64,000 nucleotides of DNA from Pyrenula massariospora (Eukaryota; Ascomycota; Eurotiomycetes; Pyrenulales; Pyrenulaceae), in the NCBI GenBank assembly GCA_021030905.1, contig JAGFMI010000005.1:806001-870000 (forward strand), read 5' to 3'. Made by a program: the position numbers and the translations under genes. The notes beneath the pieces are model-generated. The model was not told the DNA's origin and searched no databases. It worked only from the letters and a program-made list of their open reading frames with translations. Every line of letters begins with the position of its first letter. Positions within the stretch are counted from its first letter, which is position 1. This document shows positions 1 through 11,953 of the stretch, piece by piece.

Positions 1-247
1 ACGCCCTAGCGCTCTCAAGGGGTCTAGTCGAGAGTCCTGATGTATATAGATCGGGTGGATTGATGAGTTCATGAACTTCTTGGATTGATATGGCAGGCAT
101 TTAAGGCGTTCATAGTGAAGACTAGCAGAGGCTTGTAGATCCCTTCCATCGAAAGAATTGATTTTTCAGCACTCTCGGACTTGTAAATGCGGCGTGCAAT
201 ATCTCTTTCAAGTGGCTGAAGTGTACATAGGAGGGCATCTGGTCCCG
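1..247. other. left edge, no gene seen
   Basis: This is the sequence downstream of the ATP23 stop codon. It probably contains that gene's 3' untranslated region. I see no other coding signal in it. Confidence 0.4.
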
Positions 248-1038
248 CTACCTGTAGATCTCGTCGAATGGCCTCGTGTCTCGGAAACAGCTGTCCCAAA
301 CTTCATCGACTGCTTTAGTAGCCTGAGTTTCGTCTTTGCAGAATGGACGGGTCGAGACACTGGCAATGGCCCGTCTTCTCACGCATTCTTGATGGTGCAT
401 TGTGTATTTCCATTGGCTTCTGTCCCAAAATTCTCTTCTCCATCTGCATTCTCCGCTAAGGGAACATGCTCGGATCTACGCACGGTTAGCTGATCAACAG
501 GCCAGTTCTCGGTTAAGGAGGAGCAAACCTCAGAGCAAGCGGCATGTCTTAGACTACTCTCCCAGTTGACCTTGAATCGCAAATGATCGTAAGCGTGCAC
601 CATTTCATGTGCCAGCGTATCCTCAATGTGTTTTCTGTCTGTCATCTCGTTCGAGCATAAGCGAATGCCATATTCAGGACTAAACCCCCCTCCAGCAAGG
701 CCGCTCACACATCGAGAGCACCGTATATTGTCCTTGTCGAGATGACCTCCAAGTTCGTCAATCTTCTCGTTTAGGAATCGAATGACTGGGCTGTACTGGA
801 GTAGATAGTCGCGCTGTTTTTCTGTCCATGCGTTGCTCTGCTTTTCTTCTCTTTTATCTCTGTCCAGCCAATATTGTTTCTTTCCCTCGGCAGACATACC
901 ACCAGTAACCATGCGCCATAAATTCTTCCAGCCGGACCAGTAATTGCCGTCTGCAAGAAATGGGTGACCATCTTGGGGGGGTGACAAGCTTGTCACATCT
1001 TGGTTGGCTTCTGAGCTTGCCGCCTTTGGTTCCGTCAT
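248..1038 (-). CDS. ATP23: mitochondrial inner membrane protease Atp23 homologue
   Basis: This is a zinc metalloprotease of the M76 family. Known members act on the intermembrane-space side of the inner mitochondrial membrane, processing ATP synthase subunit 6 and assisting its assembly. The active-site motif HEMVH (HExxH) is present, with the family words CSRC before it and LRHAACSE after it. One 53-nt phase-0 intron (476-528) splits the gene. Joining across it gives the conserved C-terminus with [17 protein letters not shown] and the final [10 protein letters not shown], so the intron is well supported. The product is 245 residues, normal for the family. I chose the ATG at 1038, because the open frame further upstream has no ATG. 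It is divergent from the glutamate 5-kinase gene, about 300 bp apart. Confidence 0.93.
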
Positions 1039-1339
1039 CTTGCTAGACAAGACTACAACAATTGTCTTGCTGACGAGTCACATAAGAGTCGCAGGTCTCA
1101 TTAAGTTAAATGATGCTGCGAGAAAAGCGATTTGGTGCAAATCGTTTAACACTTTTCTTCGAGCTCTACAAAGAAAGGAAGGTCTACCGAGCCTTCTCTT
1201 CCGAATTCGGAGAGCTTTAACGACCGGGACGACTTAGGGCACAGCAAGGCTGGGTGACATGCAAAGGGCGTGACTCCTGCAAGAATGAGTATAATAAAGA
1301 ACAAATTCCGTAGAATCAGGCCGCGGCAAAGCAGTCGAG

Positions 1340-2758
1340 ATGAAGAGCTCGAAGTCCCTGACCGTCGTGATCAAACTTGGTAAATTCTGTCTTTCTCAAG
1401 CTTTCTTTTCATCCTTTTTCTTACCTGGAATAGGCACGAGTTCCATTGTAGATGAGGAAACCTATCAGCCACTTCTATCTATTCTTTCTTTGATTGTCGA
1501 GACTGCTGTCAAATTACATAAGAATGGACACAAGGTGGTTATCGTCTCGTCTGGGGCAATTGGCGTCGGTCTACGGAGGATGGATGTGGAAAAGAGACCG
1601 AAACATCTTCCTAGATTGCAGGTTGAATTCCTTTTCGGAGATTCATAATAAGTATTGACACAATGTCAGGCCCTTGCAGCAGTTGGGCAATGCCGTCTCA
1701 TGTCCCTCTGGGACTCACTGTTTGGGCATCTTAGGCAACCGGTGGCCCAAATCCTCTTGACCCGCAATGATATCCGGGACCGCTCCCAGTATATCAATGC
1801 CCAAAATACCCTTTCCGAACTTCTATCGATGGGTGTAATACCCATCGTCAACGAGAACGACACTCTCGCTGTTTCCGAGATCAAGTTCGGCGACAATGAC
1901 ACACTCTCCGCCATCACTGCTGCAATGATCTCAGCTGACTATCTCTTCCTCATGACCGACGTCGACTGCCTCTACAACCGCAATCCGCGAACATTCCCTG
2001 ACGCTAAGCCTATAGACGTCGTCTCTGATATTTCATCCCTCGAAGCCGACGTCTCTTCTGCCGGCTCCGCCCTCGGTACTGGTGGCATGGGCACCAAAAT
2101 CGTCGCCGCCAAACTCGCCACGTCAGCAGGAGTCACCACCATCATCACCCGCTCTTCCAAACCAGGCAACATCTCCGACATAGTCACCTATCTTCAAAGC
2201 CTCTCACCCACTTCAAACAACCCCTCTCCCTCCAACTCCCAAATCCTCCCCCCAGCCCCTCCCCCATCCGCACCCCTCCACACCCGCTTCCTCCCCTCCC
2301 CAACCCCCATCCGCAGCCGCTCAATCTGGCTCCTCCACGCCCTCCCCCCCATGGGCACCCTCTACATCGACCGCGGCGCCCACCACGCCCTCTCCCGCTT
2401 CAAAGCCAACCTCCTCCCCGCCGGCGTGCTCGCCTGCTCCGGCACCTTCAACCAGGAAGAATGCGTGCGGCTCGTCGTCGTGGACCGGGACCTCTTCGCC
2501 CTCGACGGGGACCAAATAGGCACCGGTGGCGGCCGCAGCGAGGAAGTTGGGCGTGCCGTCGTGAATTACAGCAGCGTGGAGATTGGGCGGATTAAGGGGT
2601 TGAGGAGTAGTCAGATTGAGGCGGTGCTTGGGTATGCGGATAGTGAGTATGTGGCTTTGAGGGAGAATATTGGGTTCTTTAGGCAGGAGGGGTTGGTCAG
2701 TCGGCCGGAGACGCCGGCGAGTAGTGGCAGGACGCCGGAACGGATGGTTGAAGATTGA
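1340..2758 (+). CDS. PRO1: glutamate 5-kinase
   Basis: It phosphorylates glutamate with ATP, the first step of proline synthesis in the cytosol. There are two introns (1380-1433 and 1622-1669). Splicing restores the kinase start VIKLGTSSIV and the [10 protein letters not shown] segment. Visible motifs are VSSGAIGVG, the VNENDT substrate loop, [18 protein letters not shown] and GTGGMGTK. A Pro/Ser-rich linker (around 2190-2320) leads to a C-terminal PUA-type domain. The product is about 438 residues. Odd point: the sense strand is very C-rich through the linker and PUA start, then turns G-rich near 2560, with third codon positions following the change. Confidence 0.93.
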
Positions 2759-3287
2759 GTGAGTCAAATTGGCGATCTTCTGGCGACTGTGCGTGTAGAT
2801 TGTAAAAAAATACTCGTCCACATTCAATGGTTCGAATTTGGCTGCTGCATAAGCTAAAGACCCGGTTAAAGAGGGGATTTCTCCTGCTTTATGCGTTAGG
2901 TTCTTCCTTGTTGGTTAACAAGGATATGGACGCGTTCCATCCACTCGGTGCGCAGGGGAAAACGAAGGTCGTATAGGGTTTTTGATGCCTGTTCGAGTCC
3001 ATCTCGTCTCCATCTACTTATATAAGGCGGCCTACGGAACGGCGGCAAATGATGCTGGAATGACCTTGAATTGCAGGATTGACATTCAAGCTCGCGTTTA
3101 TTGGCTGCCCGGCACAAGCACATCTTTTATTTACATACGAGATCTCTTATTCTCGGAGACCACGAAAGACTCCACTACCCATTCCCAAAATCAAGGCCCC
3201 GACTCCTGAGTTCCCAATAGCGTGTAAGCTATCAATTAGGAGCAAAACGCCACCATTTATGCATTGCCACATGAAAGGAGCACCTGT
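2759..3287. other. intergenic, convergent
   Basis: This lies between the 3' ends of the glutamate kinase and Kre9-like genes. The small open frames here carry no recognisable domain and I see no RNA gene. Confidence 0.4.
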
Positions 3288-4207
3288 CTAATCCGACCAT
3301 CTCTCCAAGAATTTCTGCATCTTGCGGTCCGTCGGATTGCCGGCAGCCAAAGCCTTCGAGACACAATTAGCAACAAATACAACCCTAGACACGGGTTCAG
3401 GGGAACGTACCGTATTCTCGACACTCTGTGTCGAAAAAGTCTGACTCTGCGTAATAGTCGTCTGAGCGACCGGTGTCGGCAGAATCGTCTTTGCCCAACC
3501 CGAAATTTTGCTTGTAGGGAACAATCTACTTTGTTTGTCGGCTGTCATCTTTGTCCCTGGGTGCGGCGGCATCGGCGCGTATCTAGTCGGTCCAGTCTGC
3601 AGCGTATACGCCTGTCCATACGCGCCAGCACCAGCCGCAGGAGCGTTAGCACCCGCAGGATTGTTCTGCTGTGTAGACTGGATGTTGTTCTGCGTAGCAG
3701 GGCCGGTGGTGCCTTTTATGGTCTTGAGACCGGCTTGGACGGTGGCAGGGAAAACGCCGGTCATGCCTGAGAGGGAGAAGCGCGGGGAGTAGTTGTTAAC
3801 AGTGCCGCCGGCGGCGACTGAAATCATCTTGAGGAAATAGGCGTTCTGAACCGAGGCGCCAATGCCAGCGGGGATCTGTACGCTGGCGGTATTGCCTTTC
3901 TTGAAATCGCCTTGAGCTACAAGCGTGGATAGTTGAATCTATTTGACACACTGTCAGAGAGCGTGTTTGTGAGATATTGAAGATGGCTTACGTATGACGA
4001 CTCTTCATTACCGCCGGCACAGAGGAAGAGCTGGTAGGAGACCAGATCATCAAGAGACGGATCGTCTCCTGAATCAGACCATTTTATCGACAGAGCAGTC
4101 CCTCCTGCTTCTGTGGCGCCGGCAGCAGGACTTGTGAACTTGACATCTGCGAGGACGCTCGTGGCGGTGCAGAAGAGAAATAGGAGTAATCTCAGGATCA
4201 TCTTCAT
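3288..4207 (-). CDS. Kre9/Knh1-family cell wall protein
   Basis: This is a secreted protein of the Kre9/Knh1 family, needed for beta-1,6-glucan and wall assembly in yeasts. An N-terminal signal peptide (MKMILRLLLFLF..., cleavage likely after VLA) is followed by an Ig-like Kre9 N-domain (DVKFTSPAAG, IKWSDSG). The C-terminal region holds the family words YTLQTGPTRYAPM and RLFPTS. One 53-nt phase-0 intron (3939-3991) is clear. A second stretch at 3354-3410 (57 nt) begins GTACGT, has a CTAAT branch-like site and ends AG. It is a multiple of three with no stop, so it may be a real intron or retained coding sequence. The product is about 253 or 234 residues accordingly. It is divergent from the SRP receptor gene, 318 bp apart. 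Confidence 0.85.
3354..3410 (-). other. possible in-frame 57-nt intron in the Kre9-like gene
   Basis: It starts GTACGT, ends AAG, contains CTAAT near its end, starts at a codon boundary and has no stop. Removing it joins SVENT to ALAAGNPTD. Both forms keep the reading frame. Confidence 0.45.
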
Positions 4208-4525
4208 GTCAATAGGTCGTGGCGTTGAATTTAGCGAGCGACTTCGACGTTGTTTGAGTCAAAGCCTCACTCCTAGAGAGCGAGAAAGTCAAGTTCGAGA
4301 GTAGACGGCGTGGAAGATTGTCTGGCGTTGTGATTGAAGACGTTGAACTCGGAGGTCCAAAGCAGGAACAGCCTGGAAACGGGAGGCTTGGATCGGGCAA
4401 AATACGCACGGCGCCCAAAATGGCCTAGTCGCAGATTCGGTGTGGACCCCGTCGAATTTCTGCGGGGTGACGCACTTTTTGTACTTGATGAAAGCTTTCC
4501 ACTAAAGTGCATCTCCTTCTCAACC

Positions 4526-5486
4526 ATGGCCTGGACCTCGCCAGACAGCGCAGTCTCGCAGCTGCTCTCCGGTGACCCTCTCGCCATCCTAGTTGCTCTC
4601 CTCGTCGTCATATCCCTCCCCGCCTGCCTCCACCTATTCCTCTACCGGGAATCGCGACGAAAAAAGACAACACCAACCTTCCTCCTCCTAGGCCCCAGCG
4701 GCTCCGGCAAGACCAGCCTCCTCACCCTCGTATATTCCCCTTAACCACCCCATCCAACCTTCTAAATCTAACCTCCCCACGACACAGCTCCTCCGCCGCT
4801 CCCACCCCTCCCCAACCCGCACAACCCAAACCCCAACCACCGCCCCCCTCCACCTCCCCCCCTCAATCCCCCTCGGCAGCAACCGCTTCCGCTCCGCCAA
4901 CGACCCAACCCTCCTCGACCCCTCCAAATCCCCGACCGCATACACCCTCATCGACACGCCGGGCCACGGCAAGCTCCGCCCCTCCACCTCCCTCCCCCAC
5001 CTCCAGGACCCGAGCCTCCGCGGCGTGATCTACATGGTCGACTCCGCCGCGCTGGACAGCGACGGCGCCGTCCTGCGCGATAGCGCGGCGTACCTGTACG
5101 ACGTGCTGCTACAGCTCCAGCGGCGGTCGTCAAAGAAGTCAGCAGCAGCTAGCGGCCGGGTGTCGGTGCTGGTCGCGGCCAACAAGCAGGATCTGTTTAC
5201 GTCGCTGCCGCCGGGGTCGGTGCGGGTGAGGCTGGAGGGCGAGATCGAGAAGGTGAGGGAGTCGAGGCGGAAGGGGTTGGCGGGGGTGGGTGCCGATGAG
5301 GCGCGGGGTGAGGATGATGAGGAGGATATGCTCGGGGGGTTGGGGGAGGAGAAGTTTACGTTTGCGATGCTTGAGGATGAGGAGGAGGTTGGGATCAAGG
5401 TGGATGTCGTGGGTGGGTCTGTTAGTGGGGAGGAGGAGGTGAAGGGGGTGAGGAGGTGGGAAGAATGGATTGGGGGATGTCTTTGA
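4526..5486 (+). CDS. SRP102: signal recognition particle receptor subunit beta
   Basis: This is an ER-membrane GTPase that anchors the SRP receptor alpha subunit during co-translational targeting. The N-terminus has one transmembrane segment (ILVALLVVISLPACLHLFL). It is followed by the P-loop GPSGSGKTSL, the G3 box DTPGHGK and the G4 box ANKQD. A 58-nt phase-0 intron (4730-4787) lies just after the P-loop. The product is about 300 residues. The start is the ATG at 4526 (context ACCATGG), not the longer open frame upstream. The middle of the gene is strongly C-rich in sense and the last 250 bp strongly G-rich. The acidic insert EARGEDDEEDMLGG falls in the second part. Confidence 0.92.
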
Positions 5487-5997
5487 ACAAGCCTGGAATT
5501 TTTACTTTAGGCGTTTACAAAGACGGTTCTGGATTGATGATGATGAATATACTAAACCATCCAGTCACACGATTGATCCAAATCCAACGCTCCAATCACC
5601 CAAGGGGAAAAAGCTACCCTACCGAGACCCTTCTAATCAGCAGGCTACAATCCCACCACCTTCCTCCCACTGATGGATCAAAATTCATATGCAAGCGTTC
5701 TTAACCTACTTTCAAAGCCCATGAAGTTGATTCGGGACCCAAGAGCGCGAGACACTGTGGCTCAATCCACCTTTCCATCTAATGCAGGCCCGTAACCGGA
5801 AAAGCTACCTGGGTAGATAAACAGATATGTAATGCTAACGCAGACGCCCGCAGTCTATTCGCGGCAAGAAATTGTTAAATTGCCCGTTTCCCCAAAGTCC
5901 AGTCTATCCTTGCGCCCGTCTATGATATATTCCCTTCCCGTCAATATGCCCAATGCATGCATCTCCTAGCTCAGACGCCTCCAAGCCCAGCCTCAAG
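5487..5997. other. intergenic, convergent
   Basis: This sits between two 3' ends. Open frames running on from the SRP receptor gene have no domain. I see nothing further. Confidence 0.4.
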
Positions 5998-7795
5998 TCA
6001 AGCCCCATTGACCCTCCCCTGCCTCAACAGCCAACTCAACAAATCCACCTTCGTCACCACCGCCACCGGCCGCAACCCTCCTTCTCCCTCCCCTTCCCTC
6101 GCCGTCACAACAGCACAACTCTGCCACTCAAAGAACCGATTCAACTCGCTCAGCGGAGTCTCCATCGTAATCTCGACGAACCTCCGTCTTCGCCTCGCCA
6201 TCCCTCTCTTCTCACGACCCTGCTCCTCCGCGGCCGTTAACGACGACGAAACAAGCTCCTCCCACTTCCTCCCGCTCCCGACCACGTCTTCGGGGCTGGT
6301 CGCGTCGTCGAGCCGTGCAAAATCAAACATGACCTCGCTGACGGGGCTCGAGGCGGAGGCGCGCCCGTGGCTGATGCGGCTGAGCAGGTTGCCGAGGGTG
6401 ACGAGGCCGACGAGGCGGGGGCGACCGGTGCCAGAGGCCAGGACGGGGAGCTGGTCGAAGGCTCGGTCGCGCATGGTTTCGATGGCGGAGGCGCAGGTTG
6501 CGTTAGCGGTGACGGTGGTGACGGGTTTGAGGCGGAGAGAGCGGACGGTGGCGTTGTGGAGGGAGGGGTCGGTGGATTTGCGGATTGGGGTGGGGATGCG
6601 GGGTGGGTGCTGCTGAGATACGACGGGGTTGAGGTTTGGGGTGGGAGGCTTGGACGCCGGTGGTGTGGGCGGGAGGAGGTTGTTTGCGGACAGCCAGTCG
6701 TCGTCGACGAATTTGGAGAGGTAGGAGCGGATGCTGTCTGGCATGATGACAACGACGATGTCATCCTTGCTGAGGTGGAGGTCCTTTACTGCCTGGACCA
6801 TGGCGGCCATGGCACTTCCACTGGAGCCGCCGACTAGGAGACCTTCCTCGGCGATGAGACGGCGGGCGTACATGAATGCTTCGCGATCTGCGGTCTTGTA
6901 CCATTTGTCGACGATGTGTTGGTCAAGGACTTCCGGGACAAAGTCATAGCCTATGCCTTCGACCTTATACTGTTCATCTGCGCCTTCTTTATTCAAGGAT
7001 TCCGGTAACGCAAGAATGGAGCCTTTAGGATCGGCGGCAATGATCTTGATGTCTGGATTGTGTCTCTTGAGGCCGCGGGCGATCCCGGACACTGTGCCGC
7101 CTGTCCCTGCGCCGGCGATTACCGCCTTGACCTTGCCTTTTGTCTGCGTCCAGATCTCTTCGGCCGTCCCATGCTCGTGAGCAAGCGGATTGTCAACATT
7201 GCCGTATTGATCAAGAATGTGCGCGTTGGGCAGTTCTTTTTGCATGCGTTTCGCCACGCCAATGTGTGATTCCGGCGAGTCAAACGCTGCCTGCGTTGGT
7301 GTTCGGATGATGGTGCTATTCAATGCTTTCAAGACAGCGACCTTCTCGGCAGACATCTTCTCCGGCAGTGTAATGATTGTTTTATACCCTGTTTCCGCTC
7401 AGCTTTGGTGAATCAGCTCTAGGACAGCTTGCACATACCCTTGACAGCCGCAACAAGCGCAAGACCAATTCCACTGATCCAGGAAACTTGTCAGCACCAT
7501 GTTCAAAGAGCTCCTAATGCTTCCCACTGACTCACGTATTCCCACTTGTAGGTTCGATTAGTGTATCCCCTGGCTTTATCCTTCCCTTGCGCTCCGCTTC
7601 TTCAATCATTCTGAGCGCTATCCGATCTTTGACACTTCCCCCAGCATTGAAATACTCCAATTTGGCGTATATTGTAGCTTCGATCCCAAGGCTCTGAGGA
7701 ATCCGGTTCAGACGAACTAGAGGCGTGTTGCCGATCTGCTCAAGTACTGTGTCCATTACTACTGGCGGGGCAGCGGGGCTTGATATCGTGGACAT
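5998..7795 (-). CDS. CYS4: cystathionine beta-synthase
   Basis: This is a PLP enzyme that condenses serine and homocysteine to cystathionine in transsulfuration. The fold type II motifs are clear: GNTPLVRLN, the PLP lysine in [24 protein letters not shown] and the C-terminal GGSSGSA. Two introns (7474-7535 and 7389-7438) flank a 35-nt exon encoding [12 protein letters not shown]. The start ATG at 7795 heads the conserved N-terminal region. Two CBS (Bateman) regions follow the catalytic core, the first near [14 protein letters not shown] and the second ending in [13 protein letters not shown]. The product is about 561 residues. The second half again switches from C-rich to G-rich sense strand near 6240-6300. 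Confidence 0.94.
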
Positions 7796-8412
7796 TTTGA
7801 AGGATTCAGAAGAATTGGTAGGAGAGTCGAGATTTCGAAGATCTTGGAATTCTTCCCCTAAAACAAAACACCCAGAAAGAGAAGAAGAAAGAAGTGCAGG
7901 TGTTCTTCCCCGACATCCAACGCGGCCTATAATTTTTCTTACGCCACGGATACTCTCGATTTCGTAAGACCGATGGTAACCGTGGTCACGTGGCGATAGG
8001 AAGCCGACATCTCACAAGGGGTTCAGGGGTCTATGCAGAATAGTCTCCGTTCGGGTTAATAACGAATTCACCCACGATATGAATCAACAGGCAGGAAAGA
8101 TGCATTTTCGAACAAGAAACATCGTAGATAGTGTCATTCAAATTTGATTGTTGCAATATGAATGTTTATCTCTTCGTAAATTCCATTTCCAGCTCGCCAC
8201 GTGGAGGTAGGCCGTGGTTCTGGGGCTGGCCTGCCTACGGACCATCACCGGTATCTCTCTGCTAAGAAATAGTGCTGTGATGTCCGCAAGACCAGAAGGA
8301 GCTCAGTAATCTCATAAAAATCCACATAAAGCCATCAGGTATCTAAGTGTCACTTTATGTCGTTCGTCTAGACCTCGTATCCTAAACACACCTTTCAACT
8401 ATAATACTGATT
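7796..8412. other. intergenic: CYS4 promoter and P450 3' side
   Basis: This lies between the CYS4 start and the end of the P450 gene. A CACGTG box occurs near 7986, the core recognised by bHLH factors. I see no gene. Confidence 0.4.
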
Positions 8413-10520
8413 TTAATCCCCGTGCTTAAATCGTTCCATTCCTCTTCTCACGAACCGTACAGGGACGTGTCCCTTTTTCATCTGCAGGGTGATCACTGTC
8501 GCCATACCATATTTCATCAGATATTTTGCCCTAGCAGCAGCTTTGTCCCAAACCTCTTTCCTCTCCCCAGCACCCATCCTCTCCACCTCTTCATCAGTAG
8601 CCCACTCATCCACCGCCAGCTCGACACTATATTCTCTGAAAATGACCGCCAGCGCAGCCATGACTTCGACCTGGGCAAATCTTCTTCCTATACAGGCTCT
8701 GAAGCCATCGCTGAACGGAATAAATGCGCCCTTTCCTGGGCGATATAGTGAAGCCGAAGTATCAGCCGCCGTATTAATTCCTAAGTCATCAGTATCTTGA
8801 GTTTTGGAGTCTTCGCCAGGCATTGATGCTGATCTCTTCTCTCCGTTCAGAAGCCATCTCTGGATTTTGAACTCTTCGAGGTCATTCCCTGGCTGATTTG
8901 AGACATTTGCCGGCAGCTGAGGATCTGTCACCGGCCCATGTGGCCACGCATTTGGATTCCGATGCACAGAAGGGGCGCAGAGGCTTACTGCAGTATTTGC
9001 AGGTACGGTGACAGTTCTACCATTCACCTGCAAAGATTGCGATTCGCCCAGCGTACATTTGGGGATGTTGACAACTGGTCCAATAAGGCGCAGCTGCTCG
9101 TTCATTATTGCGCCGACAACTCCGCCAAACAGCTGGGGCAGATCGCGATCGTAGTCCCACTCCGACACCGGCTTGCCTCGAAAGATCGAATTAAGATCAT
9201 TTTGTAATTGCTCCTGAATTGTAGGGTTTAGCGCCATGAAGAGGATGGAAAAGTGGATCGAGTTTGCCGTTGTCTCATGGCCTATATAAAATCAACACTC
9301 TGTTTATGGAAACGCTAGTGGAGTCTTGAAACTTGTTGTTGACGTACCTGCAAGGATAAAGACAAAGGCATTGCCCATCACCTCGGCATCAGTAAGAACT
9401 TCTTGGCTGCCGCCAGATTTCCCATCTAATGCTGGTTCCTGTCCCTTCATAATTTGGCCCATCAAGTCCATGTCACCCGTCTCACTCTCACCAGAGCGGA
9501 TAGCTTCTTTCTTCTCAGCAACCATCTCTTGCATGTACTTGTTCCACTCTATGTGTGCATCATGAGCTTTCCTCATCTTCGCGAAAGGAGAATATTCTAG
9601 TACAGTTAATGAAGATCGTGAACACAGATAAGCGCATTACGTACTGAGCAGCCAGGTGGGTGACAACATAACAAGAATAATAGTGTTTAACAACGAGTTC
9701 AGAGCATAAGTATAACTCATTTTGTGACCATCCGGCGCCTTCTCATTTTGGATCTTACTCCGGCCCTTGGGGTAGTAGGGTGTGCCGCATATCAGATCTT
9801 CTTCTTTGGGCCATGTCATACGTTGGCCGAAACCAGCTCGGCTGATGACATGTAAGCTTAACCGCATGGTGTCGTCCATGACCCTGTGAATTGTGGTGTT
9901 GCCGTGACCTTCACCTCCGACCCACGAAGCGAGCATGTCTTGCGCCTGCTTCAGCGTCTCTTTCCAGACCAGATGATTGTTCTTTTCTGTGAACGGTGGG
10001 CTGACCAATTTCCGGTGGGTTCGCCATGTTGCGCCCTCGGTCGTGACAACGTTCCTGCCAAATATATTGAGTGACCGGTACATACGTATGGGCTTGGGAA
10101 AATCATTGCGCCTGTCAGATACGTTAGCCGGCAAAGCTTGCTCCTGTGGGCTGAGAGGTACCTGGTTGTAATTTGAGTGATGACCGAGGGATCAGCCGTG
10201 AAGAAAGTGTTCCCTCCTGGCGAGACTGTCAAGAAGCTGTCTGTCTGCAACCGTCTGAACGGCGCATAGTTATGTTCCCAGACCCAGTTTGGGTAAGTAA
10301 GGTCAAAATAAGACGCCCAGTGTCTTGGCAGTTTTCTCACAAGCCTCAGCCAGATCGGATATGTGACTAGCCAGAAACGATTGAAGAGGTAAATAGGGAC
10401 AACAGTATACGGAATGCCTGTCTTCTGTGCTTCACGGAGATTGCGAGCGAAGCAGAGATACCAGTAAATTGCATAGGCGCCGACTGTCGCTACAACAAGT
10501 AGTAGCTGTAGGGAGAGCAT
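8413..10520 (-). CDS. cytochrome P450 monooxygenase
   Basis: This is a membrane-anchored microsomal P450. An N-terminal membrane segment (MLSLQLLLVVATVGAYAIYWYL) leads into the catalytic domain. The I-helix oxygen motif AGHETT is restored by splicing intron 3. The K-helix ExxR is NEQLR, and the heme loop is FSDGFRACIG with the axial cysteine. Three introns fit: 10112-10161, 9597-9644 and 9282-9347. The product is about 647 residues, long for the family, with a low-complexity insert before the heme loop (NGEKRSASMPGEDSKTQDTDD). The substrate cannot be told. It sits alone and is not near the polyketide cluster, so a general or xenobiotic role is as likely as a biosynthetic one. Confidence 0.9.
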
Positions 10521-11953
10521 GACGGGAGGAACGCAGATAGATTGCTAAACCATGAAGAAGGAATGTAGAGTTGGATCCTGACAGCAATGCGCTTCGATTC
10601 CTCCCAAGCTGTTGCGAAGGAGCGATCGTGTTCACAATTGGCGCCAAAACAGGCACGAGCTGGCCGCAGATGGCGTTGAAGGTGAGGAGACCATAGCCGT
10701 TTCAGACGGGGACCACTCGCCTACACGGGGTCCAAGGAGAAGGGGGAACCTGCTCATATATACGGTCTCGTAGTTCTTGGCCGTTGGAAGGCAGAGCATA
10801 GTGCGGCTACAGCTCGCTTGCATGCAGGCCAAAAAATATTTGATTCGGACGGCTCAAAACAGAGAGCACCGCTCGGCTGCAGCAAGATGCAAGATAATCC
10901 ACGCAGCGTGCGGAGATATTACTGTAGGCACGTCGCCAGGCAGGAGAGCTGGGGTTGCTTCAGGGGCTGTGCGGCCTCCCATTTGTTCGCAGGCTTCATG
11001 ATCGACACGCCAACAACAATCGTCCTGCGAAGCACTTCAGGGCCTCCAAGCGAACGCCGATCCTCCCCACGCGACGAAGCCTCGGATCTCGACCCATCCG
11101 CCGCAAACAGCCCCATCCGAACGCCTTCCGGGCAACTGATCCTGGAGCTGGGTGTGAAATTGAGAGAATGATTCGTAGGCGCCCACGTCCGCGTGACGAT
11201 TCAAAAACAGAAACAGAAACTTCTTGACATTGAGCAGGCCGAGAGGATTCGGGAGTCATCACGTCCGAAGGAAGAGAGTTGGTTCTAGGGAGGGAGCTTT
11301 GGCACAGGTTGGGGGCATCATCGGCAAGAATACGCGTGGTCAAAACCTTCTGCTCAGCATTTATTAGGGACAATGGAATTAGCTTTCCTGCTACTATCTA
11401 GAGGTACTGTACACGTAACTTACTTCAGACAGGGAGGTAATATCTGACACGCTCGACCTCGAAATATATGCCATTGTTCTGTACAAGATCAGAGGTAAAG
11501 GAGAGACAGCAGCATGCCCATATTGCGCGGGCTCTTCCCTTTTAAAACCATGCCCAATTCCTCCATAACCTAAATACTCCTGCCTGCCCCTCAGAGGATT
11601 CGTTAAACACGTGCTTCGGCTGCTTGTTTCGTCATATAATATGCTGTGTCATGGCAGAACTGCCGACCAATCCGTCATAGAAAACCAATCATCAGGCTCT
11701 TCACTCCTCTAATACGATCCCCATTATTGCCTCTGTTGTCGGCTGTAATCCACTGGCTGGGGTTTGTTTTCTCCAGCTGTCAAACAGACCTGGGTACGCC
11801 TCTCTGCCAATTCACGAGAAACATCATCTGCTTTTGGTAACCAAGGACATCCGTGAGCCCGGCGCTGTTTGGCATCGTGTGTCACTGGCACTAGGATGTT
11901 CATAGCAGCAAGTCCCTAAAAGGTGCAATCGCAACTAACTGCAGTGATGCAGC
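10521..11953. other. intergenic, about 1.4 kb
   Basis: This holds the P450 promoter side and the 3' side of the Zn(2)Cys(6) gene. A plus-strand frame from 10998 (MIDTPTTIVLRSTSG...) looks coding-like but matches no family I know and is closed after about 57 codons. I see nothing else. Confidence 0.35.

Noticed and set aside
10998-11240. Coding-like plus-strand frame starting MIDTPTTIVLRSTSG and a continuing same-frame stretch LLDIEQAERIRESS after a stop
   Set aside because: Attractive composition but no family match and interrupted; could not support a gene.
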